Assembly: GCF_030063355.1 (NCBI RefSeq)
Contig: NZ_JASISZ010000060.1
Span: forward strand, 1-51,585
Origin: Streptomyces sp. PH10-H1
GTDB lineage: Bacteria > Actinomycetota > Actinomycetes > Streptomycetales > Streptomycetaceae
Reading direction: 5' to 3'
DNA length: 51,585 bases
Shown: positions 50,644-51,585 of the stretch, one piece after another
How the letters are laid out: each line of letters starts with the position of its first letter
How positions within the stretch are numbered: the stretch's first letter is position 1
Notes under the pieces: model-generated
Told to the model about the DNA's origin: nothing
Seen by the model: the letters and a program-made list of their open reading frames with translations, nothing else
Databases searched by the model: none
Translations under genes and position numbers: made by a program

Positions 50644-50909
50644 GCATCGACGAAGAAGGCCCCATCGAGGCCAACCGGACCCGCGCTAGCTGGGCTGTCG
50701 CTGCCCTTGCAGCGTTCGGCAGGCAGACGGGCCAGAACTACACCGACGGCACTCTCAACGTCGATGACGAGGCACTCAGGGAAATTGCCGGAGACCTCCT
50801 CGCGAATCTCTTCCACCTCGCTCGGATCAACGACGTAGACCCTGAGGAGATTGTCCGTTCCGGATACTCGCACTACGAAGAGGAGGTAGCAGAGGAAGAA
50901 AGAGAGTAA
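50640..50909 (+). CDS. Small acidic hypothetical protein
   Basis: A protein of 89 aa from GTG 50640 (ATG 50631 is an alternative). Helical, very acidic at the C-terminus (HYEEEVAEEERE). Its lower GC matches the preceding gene. Followed by a strong terminator. Function unknown. Confidence 0.5.
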   Translation: MSIDEEGPIEANRTRASWAVAALAAFGRQTGQNYTDGTLNVDDEALREIAGDLLANLFHLARINDVDPEEIVRSGYSHYEEEVAEEERE

Positions 50910-50925
50910 CAAATAGGCAAAGAAA

Positions 50926-50958
50926 GCAAAGGGCGGCGAGTCTCTCGCCGCCCTTTGC
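50926..50958 (+). terminator. Terminator before the right subtelomere
   Basis: Perfect 15-bp stem (GCAAAGGGCGGCGAG, loop TCT). Confidence 0.8.
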
Positions 50959-50982
50959 TATGCCCGAAAAGGCGCGGCTAAT

Positions 50983-51203
50983 GGACAGCCCTGCGGGCTG
51001 GTCCGCCTCTCAAGTGGCCTTCGGCCACGGGCGGACGTGGCTCCGCTTCGCGGACCCATAGAGGAAACCGCCCCCGCAATGGCCTTCGGCCAAGGGGCGG
51101 AAAAGATTCTGACCTTCGGTCAGCCGCTATCGCGGAGGGCCCCTCTAAGGCCGCTTCGCGGCCGGGGCCCGCCCCTGCGGGGCAAGAGGAAACGGCCTAC
51201 GGC
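50983..51203. repeat. Right subtelomeric nested palindromes
   Basis: Several two-level hairpins follow each other. 51001-51036 has GTCCGCC arms around GTGGCC-TTC-GGCCAC; about 51069-51100 has CCGCCCC arms around TGGCC-TTC-GGCCA; GGGCCCC arms at about 51138-51170 enclose GGCCGC-TTC-GCGGCC. Simple hairpins with loops TGC, TTC and TAC lie between. The top-strand loops are TNC, the polarity of the left end rather than of the right terminal array. The 51204-51319 stretch shows nothing clear. Confidence 0.7.
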
Positions 51204-51319
51204 CGAAACTTCTTGGGAACACCTGGGGTAGTGCCTGGTTTTTCGGGTTTCTACATGGTGCATCACATCCCGTCAGGTCCCAGAGCGAGACGCTGTGTTG
51301 AGGAGATGGATAGAGTAGA

Positions 51320-51364
51320 GTCGCCTCAAGTACCTTACTGACGATGCGTCAGAAAGTAGGCGAC
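51320..51364. repeat. AT-rich patch with long branched hairpin
   Basis: Outer arms GTCGCCT and AGGCGAC (51320-51326, 51358-51364) enclose CTTACTGACG and CGTCAGAAAG with an ATG loop. The surrounding 51240-51440 is the most AT-rich part of the window. No gene is supported there. It could be a recombination or replication site. Confidence 0.5.
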
Positions 51365-51494
51365 CAACGAATTCATAAACAATTCGATATCTAATCAAAA
51401 GGCGATTGTGGCATAGCGAGTATTTGTTTTCACGTTTCAGTTCGATTACCTGCACCCGAAGAACCGGAGCCGCCCCCTCCCTCTTTGCCAGCCC

Positions 51495-51559
51495 GCCGCG
51501 AAGCGGCTATCTTTGGCCGCGAAGCGGCAAAAGAGCAGCTCAGAGGCCGCGAAGCGGCC
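51495..51559. repeat. Right telomere-like palindrome array
   Basis: Three hairpins: 51495-51507 (GCCGC-GAA-GCGGC), 51511-51533 (same core, arms extended by CTTT/AAAG) and 51545-51559 (GGCCGC-GAA-GCGGCC). The top strand is the 3' strand at this end and the loop reads GAA, mirroring the left end. The sequence differs from the left end, so the ends are not long inverted repeats. Terminal palindromes may be missing. Confidence 0.7.
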
Positions 51560-51585
51560 CATCAGCCACCCGCCGGCCCGCGCGA

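Noticed and set aside
51273..51455. 60-codon minus-strand frame in the AT-rich patch
   Set aside because: Short, no ribosome-binding site seen, and it spans the branched hairpin; the frame may be open by chance.
1..51585. CRISPR array, tRNA or rRNA genes
   Set aside because: No regularly spaced direct repeats with unique spacers and no cloverleaf with proper arms were found. The 17.9 kb hairpin lacks tRNA arms.

Overview
The window reads as a near-complete linear conjugative plasmid of a Streptomyces-like actinomycete. The DNA is strongly GC-rich with GC-biased third codon positions, GTG and TTG starts are common, and genes are chained by 4-bp ATGA/GTGA overlaps. Both ends carry arrays of short palindromes whose three-base loops read GNA on whichever strand would be the 3' strand at that end. 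The plasmid encodes a terminal protein (Tpg) and a telomere-associated protein (Tap). No rRNA, tRNA, CRISPR array or transposase was seen.

Layout. 1-883: left telomere-like palindromes and a cluster of about 23-bp iteron-like repeats. 884-8469: a giant Ala/Glu-rich protein ending in a cytosine-5 DNA methyltransferase domain, a TniQ-like zinc protein and small accessory genes. 8470-8946: terminators and two more iterons. 9655-12041 (minus): parB, parA and a lipoprotein, with a candidate parS palindrome upstream of parA and another inside parB. 12046-14427 (minus): a DUF6884-like protein and a small hypothetical. 14567-17834 (minus): a winged-helix protein (possible replication initiator), tpg and tap. 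18049-21768: XRE, small HTH, membrane protein, toxin-antitoxin pair and a GntR regulator. 21990-28383: a Streptomyces-type double-strand transfer module (Spd-like membrane proteins and a TraB/FtsK translocase), followed by a GTAC-rich repeat region that could be its cis-acting transfer locus. 28577-35575: accessory genes, including a RapZ-like protein and an XRE-TPR/flavoprotein pair. 35730-49024: a second, T4SS-like transfer module (coupling ATPase, TcpC/VirB8-like, TcpE-like, VirB4-like, lipoprotein, VirB6-like, second VirB8-like, cell-wall hydrolase). 49025-51585: nested palindromes, three small genes, an AT-rich patch and the right terminal palindromes.

How the parts work together (inference). 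Tpg/Tap would patch and cap the ends, the winged-helix protein and iterons are candidates for replication control, and ParA/ParB and the toxin-antitoxin pair would maintain the plasmid. Two transfer machineries of different ancestry sit side by side and no relaxase is recognisable, which would fit transfer starting from the protein-capped ends. A shared 12-bp operator (CAACTTGTAGTT type) upstream of four distant genes suggests a plasmid-wide regulon.

Most unusual points: parA encodes its P-loop segment after the segment that normally follows it (a local segment swap). tpg precedes tap, and Tap lacks the usual N-terminal helix-turn-helix region. The methyltransferase is fused to a roughly 1,200-residue helical region. 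The 49.2 kb region holds stems with different arms around an identical palindromic core.
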